Source: Gamarada debralockiae (Eukaryota > Ascomycota > Leotiomycetes > Helotiales > Hyphodiscaceae). Taken from it: a stretch of DNA of 64,000 nucleotides. The stretch spans positions 30,142-94,141 of the forward strand of contig NXFV01001258.1 of NCBI GenBank assembly GCA_002803225.1, in the 5' to 3' direction. The notes beneath the pieces are model-generated. The model ran no database searches, was not told where the DNA came from, and was given only the letters and a program-made list of their open reading frames with translations. Shown piece after piece: positions 35,573 through 48,433 of the stretch; positions within the stretch are counted from its first letter, which is position 1; every line of letters starts with the position of its first letter. Made by a program: the position numbers and the translations under genes.

Positions 35573-36742
35573 ATGTTGGGTCGCGTTGGGGTGGTCACGT
35601 ACTTGCGTTACTAGCGCCCTTTGTGCTTAGATCTTCCCTCGTAGCTAGCTTCCCTCTTCAGACGCACCACAATACAGACTTCATGCACTTGAACTCCGTT
35701 CCAGTCGTGAGACCTGTGATAGGTCGAGAGATACTCTACTTGGGCGTGGAATTGGCTTTGTTATGTTTATTTGGTTCTTGGTTGGAATATAGAGAAGTTT
35801 TATGTGTAGCTTGTGCGTCATATTGTATTTTATTTCTTCTTGGTTAGATTCTGTATTTCGATCGGTTTCTATGTATCAAATTCCTTGCAGCTTACTTCGT
35901 TGAATGAGGCGGTTCCCGCAACGCAAGAAAGAAATACTAAGAATCAACTCCACATCATATGAGATCTTTCCGTTCTCTTCTTTAAAGTGAGGGACAAAAA
36001 TAAATTCCTGCGTCATCAAAAAGATCAAATCAATTGACGACTGCGGCCCCCTTGATCCTCGGGAAGCTGAGTCTTCCCCCTACCTAGATCGACTTGGCGA
36101 GAGATTGTGCCACGGTTTGAAACAAGCTGGGAATCGTGCGATACTTCAAGAATTTTGCCTGTGTGAAGTCTCTACGTCGTTGTCACTCGCTATATTGCTG
36201 TCGACTCTCTCAATATCAAACCCTTACCACTCCTGGACGCCCATTAGATCCGAAAGCGTGATTGTGAGAGGAAAAGAAGTAAGAATACGTTGAAGACAAT
36301 GCGCTTAGCAAGAACTATCACAAATATTCACCAAACAAGAGTCCTAAGTCTTCCATCCGGTGCTGAAAGGATGCAAGTGTAGTGCCAAACGCTATGCCAT
36401 AGCAAGTCTTTTATGTCGTGTTGGATAACATTGGGGATACTTACTCCACCAAGACCCATCTGAAGAATTCTGCAGGATATCAAACAGTTTGTAGATCATT
36501 GCATCAATATCACGAGCACTGGGGAAAGAAGATATGTGCGCAAAACTTTATTATTACAATGTACAGAAATGAAGAATCAACGACTGCAGGAAATCGCAAG
36601 GTCCAAAAACGACTCATGGGTAAAGTCCACTGTCCATCCTACGAACAAATCCTATGTTAGTGCCATTAGTCGAGGTGCCGTTAGCCAACCCTGCTGGTTT
36701 TGCGATGGCATATTACTGGCCGTTGGAAGTTAGTCGACTTGC
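35573..36742. other. Intergenic, no supported gene
   Basis: Short frames at 35623-35847, 36105-36293 and 36418-36733 show no family signal. The right end is the 3' flank of the branchpoint-bridging gene. Nothing else is seen. Confidence 0.45.
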
Positions 36743-38917
36743 TTAGTTTCCTGGGGGAGGTGGTGGCGGCTGATCAGATGGAGGAGGTGGCGGTGGGGCA
36801 GATCCGGGAGGAGGCGGGGGGATGCTGCTGGTAGGAGGTGGTGGAGGAGGACTGCCTGCGAATTGTTGGAGAAGGGCAGTAAGACCGGCACCACTCAATC
36901 CAGGAGGAGCAGCAAGACCAGGTGGTGCGCCCATACCTCCCTGAGGATAAGTAGCGTTGTATCCGGGTGCAGCGTAGCCACCAGGATATCCACCAGGTGC
37001 AGCAGCAGCAGGGTAGGCGGGAGCTTGTTGTTGCCAGGGAGCAACGGTAGGTGCTGAGGGAGGAGCATTGTAGCCATTTTGACCACCATAGTACGAATCG
37101 CCGCGACCTTCGCCTCCACGTGCACGATCTCTTGCCCAAGGTGCTGCGCCTCCTGAAGGAGCAGAGTCACGAGAATCGTAGCCTCCACGATCATTGTCAC
37201 GGCGCTGCCAAGGAGCAGCAGCACCGGTAGGACCACGTTGCCATGGCTTCACATCGCCGTTGTCAGGAGGACCTTGGTCATATCCACCAGCTGGACCAGC
37301 TTCAATGCGGCGAGGAGCCTCGGAAGGAGCACCACCGGAAAGTTCTTGCATGAGTTGCTATAGCAAATTAGCAATGGTTTCACAAATTGAAAGGGTTGGG
37401 AAAGTCTTACCTCGTACTCTCGGTCAACGGCATCTCCAGTACCAATGCGACCAGCTGTAGGGCCAGGCGGTCCGCCAGGGCCATCGTTGCGCCAGTTTGC
37501 ACCACGCTGTCTGTCGGGACAATCTTTCCCCATGTGACCAGCATTGCCGCAGACACGACAAATGATGTTGGCGGTGAAGTTACGCTGCTCGGGACAGTCG
37601 TACTTGCGATGACCAATTTGACCACAGTTCTGGCAGGCTTGGTTCTCGTCATCACGAAGGGTACCGTTGAGAGCGGCGAGTTCACGCAGTTGATTGCGTT
37701 TGAGCTCGTTCTGGCCTTCGGGAATGGATGCAGCCTGTTGTAGTTAATATTTGATCTTAAGTGCTGGAATAGGGAAAACTTACAGTCTCAATGATGTTGT
37801 GGATCAACTTCTTCGCCTTGTTGACCTTTTCCTCGGTATCTGCCATGATCAAACAATGGAGATCTTCTTCCTGGTTGCTAGTGTGAGCTGCGTCAGAACG
37901 GCCTTTTCCTTCCTTGACGGATCCTTTTCCGCGAATGGCAATCTTGGCGCCTGATTCTGTCTCCATTTTCTTCAAGGTGTTGCCACGAGGGCCGATAAGT
38001 AGACCAACTTTAGTAAGTAGCTAAGTGTTAGTAGATGATCAAAAGCTTTGAGCAAAGTGAGTATGACAGTTAGTGATGGCAATGCGCCGCATGATGAATG
38101 CCGCGCGCAGTGTCACACGGTAATGAAATGAGGGATGGTGTAAACATGTTAAGGAGAATCGGGGCTTGAGTAAAGGTTAGAAAGGTTAGAGGGTTAGCAA
38201 TCATACTGAAGTTAATCTCTGGATAGTCATTGACTGGCACGTAAACTTTCTCCTGTGTCTTAGTGGGACGGCGGTAGTCCTGTGGTGGATGATAGTTAGG
38301 AATGACCTTCATGGCCTTCTCAATCAATTTGTGGCGCTCGTCTTCGAGACGCTTTCGATATCGGTATTCTCGAGTGTTAACACGTCGACCAAAATTGTCG
38401 TACTGTGGAGGGGGAGATGGAGATCTGCCGAGTGTTAACGCATGCTAGTTTTTGGGAAGAGGGAAGAAACTTACCTGTCGCCATCTGCAGGGACAACATC
38501 ATCGATCCTAAGCTTCTGGCTAATCTCTTCAATACGCAAGTGAAGAGTGTAAGCCTCGAGTTGTTCGCTGGTCATGTTGGCCATGATCGCAGTCGGAAGT
38601 CCCATCAGACCTGCTGCCTTGTTCTCCGTGGCGTCGCCCCAACGGTTTCTCTTCTTGCGGCGTCGTTCTCCATCGCCAGAGGGTTGATCAGCTGCAGCGC
38701 AATCAGTATGATATCTTTGGCGGTTGGAGGGAAAGTGCTCACATCTGACTGGGCTGCGACCACGTTTGCCGTACCCACCATCAGAAAGTCCCGTCGAAGG
38801 CTTCGTTGGGTTATAACCTCCATCATCTTGCTGAGGGGAGGTATCGCCGCCGAATCTGCGTCGATTTCCCAGAGGGATATTGTTAGATCCTGTACTGCCT
38901 TGAGATCTCCACGCCAT
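36743..38917 (-). CDS. MSL5: Branchpoint-bridging protein (BBP/SF1)
   Basis: This is the splicing factor that binds the intron branchpoint and bridges it to U2AF at the 3' splice site. Order of parts: N-terminal [11 protein letters not shown] motif; helix-hairpin region [25 protein letters not shown]2 domain ([16 protein letters not shown]); two CCHC zinc knuckles, [14 protein letters not shown] and [14 protein letters not shown]; and a Gly/Pro-rich tail ending in runs of prolines. Six exons (minus): 38743-38917, 38475-38691, 38207-38424, 37784-38007, 37411-37734 and 36743-37357. They sum to 1773 bases, or 590 residues. The 199-base intron inside the KH region is the longest. The gene diverges from the GST gene at 39408. 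Confidence 0.95.
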
Positions 38918-39407
38918 GGTAAGAAGTTGATGAAAATGTGAGTAAGTGTCTTGGTGTATGAGAAAGATGAAAAAGTTGCAAGACGATGATGAATCGATGA
39001 ATTTCTCTTAACAGTTAGCGCATCGGCTAGCTCATATAGCATTAGCTGCATATTCACGTGATCCGAGCGGTCGAGGCGGCTCTTGTCTTCTCGCCGTCAC
39101 CACTTTTCTCCTTTTTCTGTTCACGAATCACGAATCTTACTCCCTCATTAACTTTAAATTGTCAAAGCACAATTCTCTTTTGAAATCCTTCACAAGTGTC
39201 AAAAAAGTCCCATAAAGGGAAATATGCTCCGTAATCCAGCTCAAGGGTTGATTTGTAATAATCGGCAATAGTTATTCCCGTTCTTACTGTATACGATGAA
39301 GTCAGTAATGTGGGGTAAAGCTGCCCCCGCTTCCCTATATAAAGAGCAACAACACCATTCTTGCATCCATGACCACCCGTCTCACACAATTATCAAACCA
39401 AATCAAC
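38918..39407. promoter_or_regulatory. Bidirectional promoter of BBP and GST genes
   Basis: The region has a perfect TCACGTGA at 39054-39061 and a good TATA box, TATATAAAG, at about 39336-39344. The TATA box lies about 65 bases before the preferred GST start. Its position favours a transcription start near 39370 and therefore translation from 39408 rather than from the upstream ATG at 39369. Confidence 0.6.
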
Positions 39408-40240
39408 ATGGCTACTCGTCCAGATATCCATCTTTACACAACCCAAACGCCCAATGGCATCAAAATCTCCATCACTTTAGAGGAGCTTGGACTGCCCTAC
39501 AAAGTAACGAAGATTGATATCTCGAAGAACACGCAAAAGGAGCCCTGGTTCTTGGAAATCAATCCCAATGGACGAATTCCAGCTTTGACGGACACGTTCA
39601 CGGATGGCAAGACTATCAATTTGTTTGAATCTGGAAGCATCCAGCAATACCTTGTTGATCAATACGACAAGGACTACAAGATCTCGTACCCAAGAGGCAC
39701 ACGAGAATATTATGAGATGAACAGCTGGGTGCGTTGATTTCTCCATTACAATTGCAGCGGTTCAAACCAGAGAATCCAAGTTCAAAAGCTAACACCCTAC
39801 TCTAGCTCTTCTTCTTGAACGCAGGCGTAGGACCCATGCAAGGACAAGCCAACCACTTCATGCGCTACGCACCAGAACATATCGAATACGGCGTCAAGAG
39901 GTACACGAATGAAACCCGCCGCCTCTACGGGGTCCTCAACAAGCAGCTCGAGAAGTCCACCTCCGGCTACCTCGTTGGGGATAAGTGCACGATCGCGGAT
40001 ATTGCTCACTGGGGATGGGTTACAAGCGCGGGCTGGGCTGGTGTGGACATCGATGAGTTCCCGGCTTTGAAGGCGTGGGATGATAGGATGCTGGCCAGAC
40101 CGGGAGTTGAGAAGGGCAGACATGTTCCTGATCGTCATGGCATTAAGGACTTGTTGAACGATCCGGTCAAGATGAAGGAGCATGCTGAGAAAGCCAGAGT
40201 ATGGGTCCAGCAGGGTATGGCTACTGATGCGAAGAAGTGA
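39408..40240 (+). CDS. Glutathione S-transferase, Ure2/GTT-like
   Basis: This is a cytosolic glutathione S-transferase, which conjugates glutathione to electrophiles. The thioredoxin-fold N-terminus (HLYTTQTPNGIKISITLEEL, then PWFLEINPNGRIPALTD and LFESGSIQQYL) resembles the Ure2-like group. The all-helical C-terminus contains YLVGDKCTIADIAHWGW, the conserved N-capping motif region. Exons 39408-39728 and 39806-40240 sum to 756 bases, or 251 residues, joining MNSW to LFFLNAG. A 13-residue longer form starting at 39369 is possible. The gene is intact. Confidence 0.92.
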
Positions 40241-40686
40241 GGATGATGGGCGAGAAAAATGTTTTGTAATGTGAGGCAGAAATTGAACATGCTCTTCTAA
40301 ATCTCTCTGCAAGAGATCAAGTGCTTGGAAATCCAGTACTGTTACAGGCAGAGTATGTCCAAGATGGGAAATTGAGCTGGAGTTACCGAAACTTCACGGT
40401 GATCGGTTTGGTGTTGCGACGTGCTGACGACTCGCGAAATTTTCGAATCCGACGGGTGGCGGTTCTTTCAAACATTTTGCTGTCGGATGCTGCAAGGTAA
40501 TCTTTGCGTACAGTCAAGAACAAGTCGCTCGCAGGACCCAGAAGCTTGCAAGTGGAGACCGCCTGACATTGTGGAAGAGTTTCTTTATCTTTTGTAGATC
40601 GATCCGTTGAGTGGAATATGAGAAAGTGGAGTCACCGGAGTGGAGTGTCCTGCAAAGACGCGTATCCAGCGTTCAGCGTCCATCAG
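40241..40686. other. Intergenic, convergent 3' flanks
   Basis: These 446 bases separate the stops of the GST and the minus-strand hydrolase gene. No structure or gene was seen. Confidence 0.5.
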
Positions 40687-41493
40687 TCAATCCAAGACCT
40701 CATATTCGTCAGGCAAAGGTTCCTTCTCAACCCACGCTCTAACACCTCCGGCAAACAAGTCTACCTTGCGGACTTGGCAGATCCACGCGTGCCTTGCCCC
40801 ATTCACAACGACTGCCTTGCTCTCCGAATCGCCTTTTCTGAGCCATTCGCCCCTTTCTCTCACTCCCTCAATTATATCTTGCCTATCAGCGGCAATCATC
40901 AAGGTTCTCATATTTACATTCTTGCAAATTTCCTCTCCATTTCCCCAGTCCCGATGAAGCATCCAAAACACTGAAAATAAGTAAGAAAAGCTCAACATTT
41001 TCTCCATATTGGCGACCATATCATCATTGAATTCCATATCGAGCTTCTTCGTCGCAACAGCAGTCCCAGCTCTTGGCACGAGAATGAGCCAAGGACTGCA
41101 CCCAGACAGGTCCTCATAGTCAGCTAAGGTGAATAGGCGATTGAGGCATAGCTGCGCTCACACCCTGCCGCAAAGACACTTGAGACGAGATAGGGATATT
41201 CAAGGCAAGATAGAGCGCTGAGTGGCCTCCTATATCGCCTGCGACTATATCTGCTTCTCTGTTCTTTGCATGGGTTTTGATAAGATCGGCCAGCAGAGCA
41301 GCGATCGAGGGGAGACTGGGAGGGACATTCGGGGTCAAGGATGGGCCGTGGCGTGGTAAATCTGGAAGCAGGAGGTGGTAATCGTAGAGATCAGGTCGTG
41401 AGAGAAGAAGATAGAATTCATAGTGAGCAAGAGCGTGCGCGTGGCTGAAGGATTGAGCGACTCGAAGTGCGGAGGCGATTTTGGATCAGCCAT
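40687..41493 (-). pseudogene. Alpha/beta hydrolase with two apparent single-base frameshifts
   Basis: This is a hydrolase of the alpha/beta fold. From the ATG at 41493 it reads MADPKSPPHFESLNPSATRT. The frame then moves by one base near 41410 to read HLLLPDLPRHGPS, LLADLIKTHAKNREADIV and the nucleophile-elbow region GDIGGHSALYLALNIP. A second one-base shift near 41195 gives LVSSVFAAG. An intron of about 50 bases (donor GTGAGC) joins this to DYEDLSGCSPWLIL, and the C-terminal half runs to the stop at 40687. The His-side motif is probably VVNGARHAW. The elbow has Gly-Asp-Ile-Gly-Gly, so the usual nucleophilic Ser is replaced by Asp, as in haloalkane dehalogenase- or epoxide hydrolase-like members. 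Both shifts fall in short C runs. Confidence 0.6.
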
Positions 41494-42535
41494 ATTTCTA
41501 GAGTTTCTTAAACCAGAGCGGTTCGCGACGAGTTTTGATGATCGAAAGGTAGAGAATTGGTTGAATTGCTGAGTCGTTTTTAAATATTCAAGAAGGGTTC
41601 CATTAGTTATATGCTTCGCATTGCCGGGAGAATCAACGTCCGCCTGACACACAAAGAGGATAAGGCTGAAATTAAACATCCTCACCAATTGATATTTTTG
41701 AATTTGACTTATTGAAACCACACTTGCAACTTAGAGACAATCTTGAGAATCCAAAGCAATTACCTGTGTATAATTTGTGAAATGAATCGCGATGGAAGGT
41801 ATTCAACGGCCAGCTCCGATTTTGAGGGTTCTGACCGCCGCCACCAAATCATTGGCACATTTATGCATACCCGTCATCCCCTAAATATCCGCGCAAGGCT
41901 TGCGGGGAACAGATTCAACAGACAATGGCAAAAACTTCGAAGGGTGGTCTGAATAAGGAACCTGTACATTTTGTGTTTGCAGCTCTGATGCTCTGGAAGC
42001 ACAAGAAGCCTCTGGTTGAGCGATTTCAGTTGATTTCAAACAGAGTTTATGAATAGGGTAAAAATGAATGAAGGCGATATTATAAGGTTCGTTAAGATCA
42101 GATGAGGCTCCCAAGACTTTTATTAATAGTTGACCCCCCAACCCCGGATTTACTAACAAAACCCTTGTCGAACATTCTCCACCAAAGCTTGATGCAAGGT
42201 CCGTCTCAAAACAGTGTGCCTCGGATAAAAGGTTTCTCCGGGCCCAAACGAGACTAAGTAACAACCACGTTAAGAGAACGGGACCACCAGAACAACGTTG
42301 ACAGACATCACTTCAGCCTCTGCACGTCAACAGCCTCAAGTGTACACGTCTAATTACTCCATAAAGGACATACAATCTCACATTCGAAGTATTAAGCCCA
42401 AACTCCAACCTTTTTCTCAACAACTTCCCGATGCGACCCCCTCTCCTGCGCTCTTCTGACTCCATCTCGACGCGCTGAATTCACCGCGAACCTTCGACTC
42501 CAGTATAAAGGTGCAGAGGTGAACCTGGTGGCAAC
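41494..42535. promoter_or_regulatory. Intergenic with divergent promoters (hydrolase and NTO1)
   Basis: No gene is supported. A short frame at 41743-41952 lacks family signal. The last 200 bases before 42536 are pyrimidine-rich, as is common ahead of fungal start codons. Confidence 0.4.
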
Positions 42536-45500
42536 ATGGTGCCAAGCCCATCGACCCCGCGTCGCACTGCCTCTACCAGGCCACGAACTAGACCAGTGCG
42601 CCCTAAGTCAGCTGGAGCTCTTCGATCTGAGAAGACTACCCCCGCGAATGCCACGTCCGAACCTCCTAATAAGAAACGAAGATACATACCGGGTGGCCCA
42701 GGTGGCGGGGGAAGATATGTTGATGACGATGGCACAGAAGTACCCGTTGGCGGTACAGGTCCAGGGGGGTACAACTATATTGGCGACAAGGGACGTATTG
42801 GACGACAGAACGCCGCAAATGGTGTGATACCGGTAGTCTACCGCAGAAGAGATAGAAGTACGCGAACTCGAACAGTACTGCCCCGATCACAGCAGCCCAC
42901 GATGCGATTCACATCCGCGGCTCAAGCAGCTGCTGTTGTGCAGAGTGATGGATATAAGCCGCGAGAAGAGCGAGCATGGGAAGAATTCCACCCAGATATG
43001 GATATCGAAGCTCCCCTCCGTGCTTTCAGCTCAGATGACATTGAAGGCATCAAGTCGAGACCTGTTACACCGGCAGGCGCAGCAATGTCTGCAGATGGCT
43101 CTGTCAATGGCACAAATGGAGGGCATACACCAAATGGTATAGAAGGATCGAAGACGAAGAGTGAAGGAATTATCACACCTGCAGCATCATTGAATGGTGA
43201 ACCCCTTCTAACGATCAGTATCCCAGGAACTCCAGGTGGAGGCAAGAGGAGACCTGGACGACCACCCAAAGATCCAGTTGCTTTCTTTGCTGCAAGAGCA
43301 GCGAAACTAGGCAAAGGTCTCAACATAGGCACCCCGAAAGCGCCCAAGATCATTCCACCTATCGTTCAAAACATAAATTCGAAAGAGAAATTGACTTTAC
43401 CGCAACCAACATATCGAAAAACGGACACTCTTGCTCGATTCGACGACAAGGCTCTGGGCTTGGTACGATACGTGGATAAAGCAATGGCCAACGTCGGATA
43501 TCAAGAGAGTGATATATACATTCGACCAGAACCCAAGCTCATAAAGGTCTCCGATGCGAATTTGGACGAAGATCTTGATCTCGGCCCCGGCTATAAGAGT
43601 GATGGTGAATCCATTGTGGCAATCGGAAGTGGCGGTGTTGGGCGCGTCGAATATGATATGGATGAACAAGATGACAAGTGGCTACAGGAGTACAATGCGG
43701 AGAGGAAAGCTGGGGGCTTCGAAGCAATTACCCGTGAAGTATTCGAGATCACCATTACGAAAATCGAAAAGGAGTGGCATGCACTGGAGAAGCGTATACC
43801 GAAGCCAAATCCCAAACCACCACAAACCCACCGGCCTAGGTCAAGTTCTGCAGCAGCAGTCAATGGAGAGCCGCAAGCTGGAGAGGAACAGGATAGCAAG
43901 TGCGCTATTTGTGACGATGGCGACTGTGAAAACACAAATGCCATTGTCTTCTGTGACGGCTGTGATCTAGCGGTACACCAGGAGTGCTACGGTGTTCCAT
44001 TCATTCCCGAGGGACAATGGTTGTGTCGGAAATGTCAACTGATAGGTCGTGGAATACCGGTAAGTGTACTCACACTCAATCAGGGCTATCTTATACTGAT
44101 TGACATTAGACTTGCATCTTCTGTCCGAATACAGATGGAGCATTCAAGCAGACAAATGCTTCAAAGTGGGCTCATCTACTCTGTGCTATGTGGATTCCTG
44201 AGGTCTCTTTGGGAAACCACACGTTTATGGAACCCGTCATGGACGTCGAGAAGGTGCCAAAAACAAGATGGAAGTTAACTTGTTACCTCTGCAATCAGCG
44301 CATGGGTGCTTGTATTCAGTGCGGTAACAAGGCATGCTATCAAGCATTCCACGTTACCTGTGCAAGGAGGGCCCGCCTCTTTCTCAAGATGAAGAACAGC
44401 CATGGGACACTAGCAGTGCTCGATGGCACAACCGTTCTGAAAGCTTTCTGTGACAAGCACTGTCCGTCTGATTACGCCAAGGAGAACGACGTGGCTCGCG
44501 CGACCAGGGAGGCGAGGATCTTCTACCGAAAGACCATGCGCGGCCGCTTGTGGGCAGATAGCCAAGCTTCAGCTTTAGCTATGGCAGCTACACACCGACA
44601 TGCAGTCACTGAGCACCAGCCGGACGAATCACAACTTACGGGTGTGAAAGTGGCATTGACTCTTGGCGAGAGCAAGAAGAAAGGAAACCAGCCGCAGAAG
44701 GCCATCTGGAAACTCCCATCTGGTGCTCCCGTTATTCCTCAAGTCATCTACAACTCAATTGAGAGCTCGTTACAACGGTTCAATATTCGAAAGCGGAAGG
44801 AATACGCTGCAGATGCATGCAGGTACTGGACTCTCAAGCGCGAGGCACGAAGGGGCGCTGCCCTCCTCAAGCGTTTACAGTTACAAATGGAGACCTTCTC
44901 TTCGATGGAGATAACACGCAGAAACTTCGCAGGGATGGGACACGCTGGCAGGCCACGGCTCGCAAGAAGAATCGAATTCGCGCAAACCTTGATCCAAGAT
45001 CTTGAGCGATTGAAGTCCCTCTCTGACGATATTGTGAAACGGGAAAGGGATAAATTGGGAGCTGTCGAACTCGAGTATGATGTCGTGGACTCACTCTACT
45101 TCCCGGTCGCAAAGTTCTTACCACCAGTCGTGGATAAAGCATTAGTGTAAGTAAATCGCCACCTCCAAAAAAGCAATCGCTGACCCACAACAGGCTCGAC
45201 ATAAAGAATGTTTTCACCGAGGGCCTGAACAAGCTCCGCGCGAAACTCGACAAACGTTTCTTCACCACGACGTTAATGTTTGCCCGTGATCTGAGTTCAG
45301 TGTTCAGTGCGGGAATCGCCAACGAACCTCCCCCTAGCTCCGCACCAAAGGAGCCGATCAACGTTCCGTCGCCAAAGAAGCAAGCAACTGATATGAAAGT
45401 TCGTAAGAGCCTAGCCAAAAGAATAATCAAGGCGGTGCAGCCACAACTTGAAGCAGCTGTCCGAGCAGAAGCGGAAATCAGCAACAAACCACTTGAGCCC

Positions 45501-46256
45501 TTGTTGAAGGAGTTAGAGGTACTTCTAGATGCAAGCCTTCAATCACGACGAGATTCTGTTCCAGCCTCGCTGGGAGAAGCAGTCTCACTTGATGACGCAG
45601 AAGGGGATGTTGAGATGGCAGATGCGATTCAGTCAAAGGAGAATGGTGTCGAGCACACCAATGGAGATAACGCATCGGAACAGCAAAACGTAACCAACGA
45701 TAAGAAGGAAGGGAAAAAAGAAGACGTTGAAATGCAGGACGATGATGCACCACATGAGGTTGATGATGGTGACGCCGTTCCCGTCGCAGCCTCCGGGGAG
45801 TCAGAAATCGCAGATGCAGACGATACCATCGTCGCCGCTCCTCTTGCGGAAGTGAACGGAAATATATCTCCAGTCAAACCACATACCAACGGCGTCAAAA
45901 ACGCCAGTACACCTCCCGACACCAACGGCTACGTCACAGCTCCAGAAACCCAGCAACCAGCTCCACCTACACCTCCGGTTTCCACTGGTGGCCATGCTGC
46001 TGACAACGCCGATCTAAATACCGGAGGTGTGCTATGGTATCTCAAAGACTTTCAACCAGAGGGCACAAGCATCGTAGATCCCCACTCGTCGAGACTGAGC
46101 GAAGACTTGAGCGACATGGACGAAGACGAATTGAAGGTACTTTGCGGTGATGTCAACGACGCGGATGGGAAGGCTGTTGAAGGTGTTGGAAGTGCTAGTG
46201 CATCGAAGACTAAGAAGGGGAAGGCTAAGAAACGTGCGAAACCAAACAGGTGGTGA
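42536..46256 (+). CDS. NTO1: NTO1/BRPF-like PHD-finger protein of the NuA3 acetyltransferase complex
   Basis: This is a nuclear scaffold of the NuA3 histone H3 acetyltransferase. A long basic N-terminus contains an AT-hook-like GGGKRRPGRPPKDP near residue 235. An enhancer-of-polycomb-like region precedes the PHD. The first PHD finger (CAICDDGDCENTNAIVFCDGC, from about residue 455) is followed by an extended PHD (CIFCPNTDGAFKQ, then WAHLLCAMWIPEV, CYLCNQRMGACIQC and CYQAFHVTCARRA). Exons 42536-44059, 44110-45146 and 45194-46256 sum to 3624 bases, or 1207 residues. The C-terminal 300 residues are acidic and disordered and end with a Lys-rich stretch (KTKKGKAKKRAKP). No bromodomain is seen, as in yeast Nto1. 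Intact. Confidence 0.92.
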
Positions 46257-46879
46257 ATTGCTGAGCAGTGTATTTGATATTGTATGATAGATTATCCATT
46301 CTCTGCGATACCTTTGGAGCTTTGGGACGGGGAGCATTGGACTTGGCACGGGCTAAATGGGTACTTATGGGGATATTGATCAGTGCAGTTTAATAATTCT
46401 TGGCCATACTTCGGAGTCCCGAACTGCTTGCTTTGATCGTTGAAACACTTGACCACCAATTTGTTTGGGAACAGTTTCGAGTAATAGTAAGACTCTTTTC
46501 CTTGAGGTTTGTCACGTTTGCTAACGGAATAATTTCGCAAGATCTGTTTGGTGGAAAATTGCGGCGGTCTCGGAGGAAGTATCGGAACATCTCAAGGATC
46601 TCATCAGGGACGCCTCTCCATACGGATAAAAAGAATCCTTGACACCTCACGGCAATCCATACAAGGAAAGTCAACCCCGCCATGAGAGTGGGGTTGTTGC
46701 GAGTGCGCAGCCTATGGATTCCCTAATTCCGGAATGCGTCTCAATCATGAGATCGTGCGAGCAATTTTTCCTCATCTTAAGCTTCTTTCCTTCTGTCCTT
46801 CTGTCCTTCCCTCTTTCAAACTTAAAGTCGGCTTTGAATTGAATTAATTGGGGGTTTTTTTTGGTATATTTAAGTCACA
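46257..46879. promoter_or_regulatory. Intergenic, promoter side of the ADH gene
   Basis: Gene-free. The last 120 bases are very T- and CT-rich (about 46760-46860, with a TTTTTTTT run), which is consistent with a fungal promoter. Confidence 0.4.
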
Positions 46880-48085
46880 ATGGTTTATCCAGATTCGTTC
46901 AAAGGCTTTCAAATTGAAGACCCGAAGAAATGGACGGAGTTTCACCTCAATGAGCTCAAGCCCAAGCCATTTGGCGATTACGATGTTGATATCAAGATCC
47001 AGGCATGCGGAGTCTGTGCCAGTGATTTGCATACGGTTTCCGGAGGGTGGGGAGAGCAACATTTCCCTCTTTGCGTTGGCCATGGTAAGCTCCAGATATT
47101 CAAATTGATTCAAGTAAGATGCTAATGGGAGAAACAGAAATTGTCGGCACAGCTCTCCGCGTTGGACCCAAAGTCACGCTCATTAAACCGGGCGAGAGAG
47201 TGGGTGTAGGCGCTCAATCGTACTCCTGCCTCCAGTGCCGCCAGTGCAAGAACGATAACGAGACGTACTGTCGCCATCAATTGGATACCTATGGAGCTGT
47301 ATGGCCGGATACGGGAATTGTGTCGCAGGGTGGATACTCGTCACATGTTCGCACACATGAGCATTGGTACGCAAGACATGTTTTATTTGAAAACTTTCGA
47401 GAAGCTGAGAGGTACCTGCTAACCTTTGCCTACTAGGGTTTTCCCAATCCCCGACGGCCTAGCAACCAACAAAGCAGCACCCATGCTCTGTGCGGGTCTC
47501 ACAGCCTACTCACCCCTCGTTCGCAACGGCTGCGGACCCGGCAAGAAAGTCGGAATCGTCGGCATGGGAGGAATCGGCCATTTCGGACTCATGTTCGCCA
47601 AAGCTCTGGGCGCAGAAACCTGGGCCATCTCCCGTACACACTCCAAAGAAGCGGACGCCAAAAAGATGGGCGCAGACGGCTTTATCGCAACCGCAGACAA
47701 AGACTGGAACGTCCCACACATCATGACCTTTGATCTGATAATTAACACGGCGAGTAGCACAGAAGGCTTTGATTTGGAGAAGTATTTGAGTTTGCTGGAC
47801 GTGCATGGAAGGTGGGTTAGTGTTGGTCTGCCAGAGGGAAGTGGGCAGGAGGTTAAGGCCCAGACGTTCTTGAAGAATGGGTGTTTGATTGGGGCTAGCC
47901 ATTTGGGGAGTCGGAAGGAGGTGCTTGCTATGCTTAAGTTGGCTGTTGAGAAGGGGGTTGATAGCTGGGTCGAGGAGATTGAGATTAGTGCTGAAGGATT
48001 AAAGACTGCGTTGACGAGGCTGCATAATAATGATGTGCGGTATAGGTTTACGCTTACTGGGTATGATAAGGTCTTCGGTGCTTGA
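46880..48085 (+). CDS. Zinc-containing, NADP(H)-type alcohol dehydrogenase (ADH6/cinnamyl-like)
   Basis: This is a medium-chain zinc dehydrogenase that interconverts alcohols and aldehydes. Catalytic zinc: Cys in ACGVCASDLH and the GHE motif, which is split by the first intron. Structural zinc: CLQCRQCKNDNETYC (four Cys with spacings 2, 2 and 7). Rossmann fold: VGIVGMGGIGHFGLMFAKALG. Ser and Arg-Thr-His-Ser after the second strand (AISRTHSKEADAKKMGAD) suggest NADP preference, as in the cinnamyl-ADH group. Exons 46880-47084, 47138-47366 and 47437-48085 sum to 1083 bases, or 360 residues, the family length. Intact. Confidence 0.93.
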
Positions 48086-48433
48086 TGCAGTTGAAAGGTG
48101 CGTGGCTGAAGGGCTGATGTGGTGGGTCAAAAGCATGGGGGGAAGAGGTGGGGAATGTAGGTAGTGAGTTTTACTGTCCATATTCAATGTCTTATGATAG
48201 TTATTGGATCATGAGATTTAATCGCTTAATCCATTCATGATTGGATGCCTGAATGGGTCGATGAGGCCCTATTCTATTAGGTGAACAACCATGTGATTAA
48301 TTTTTCTTCTTTTTTTAATAAAGTCGAGTGGCAGATTGCACGTGAGACCTCTTTTGCCAGAGCACCCAACACCAACCTCCGCCAGCTGCAAGAACAAGCT
48401 CGACGATCACGTCCCACTCCTTTTGGTCAGGCA

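Noticed and set aside
36743..37100. Pro/Gly-rich triplet-like repeats at the end of the BBP gene
   Set aside because: This is the normal proline-rich tail of branchpoint-bridging proteins, not a separate repeat element.
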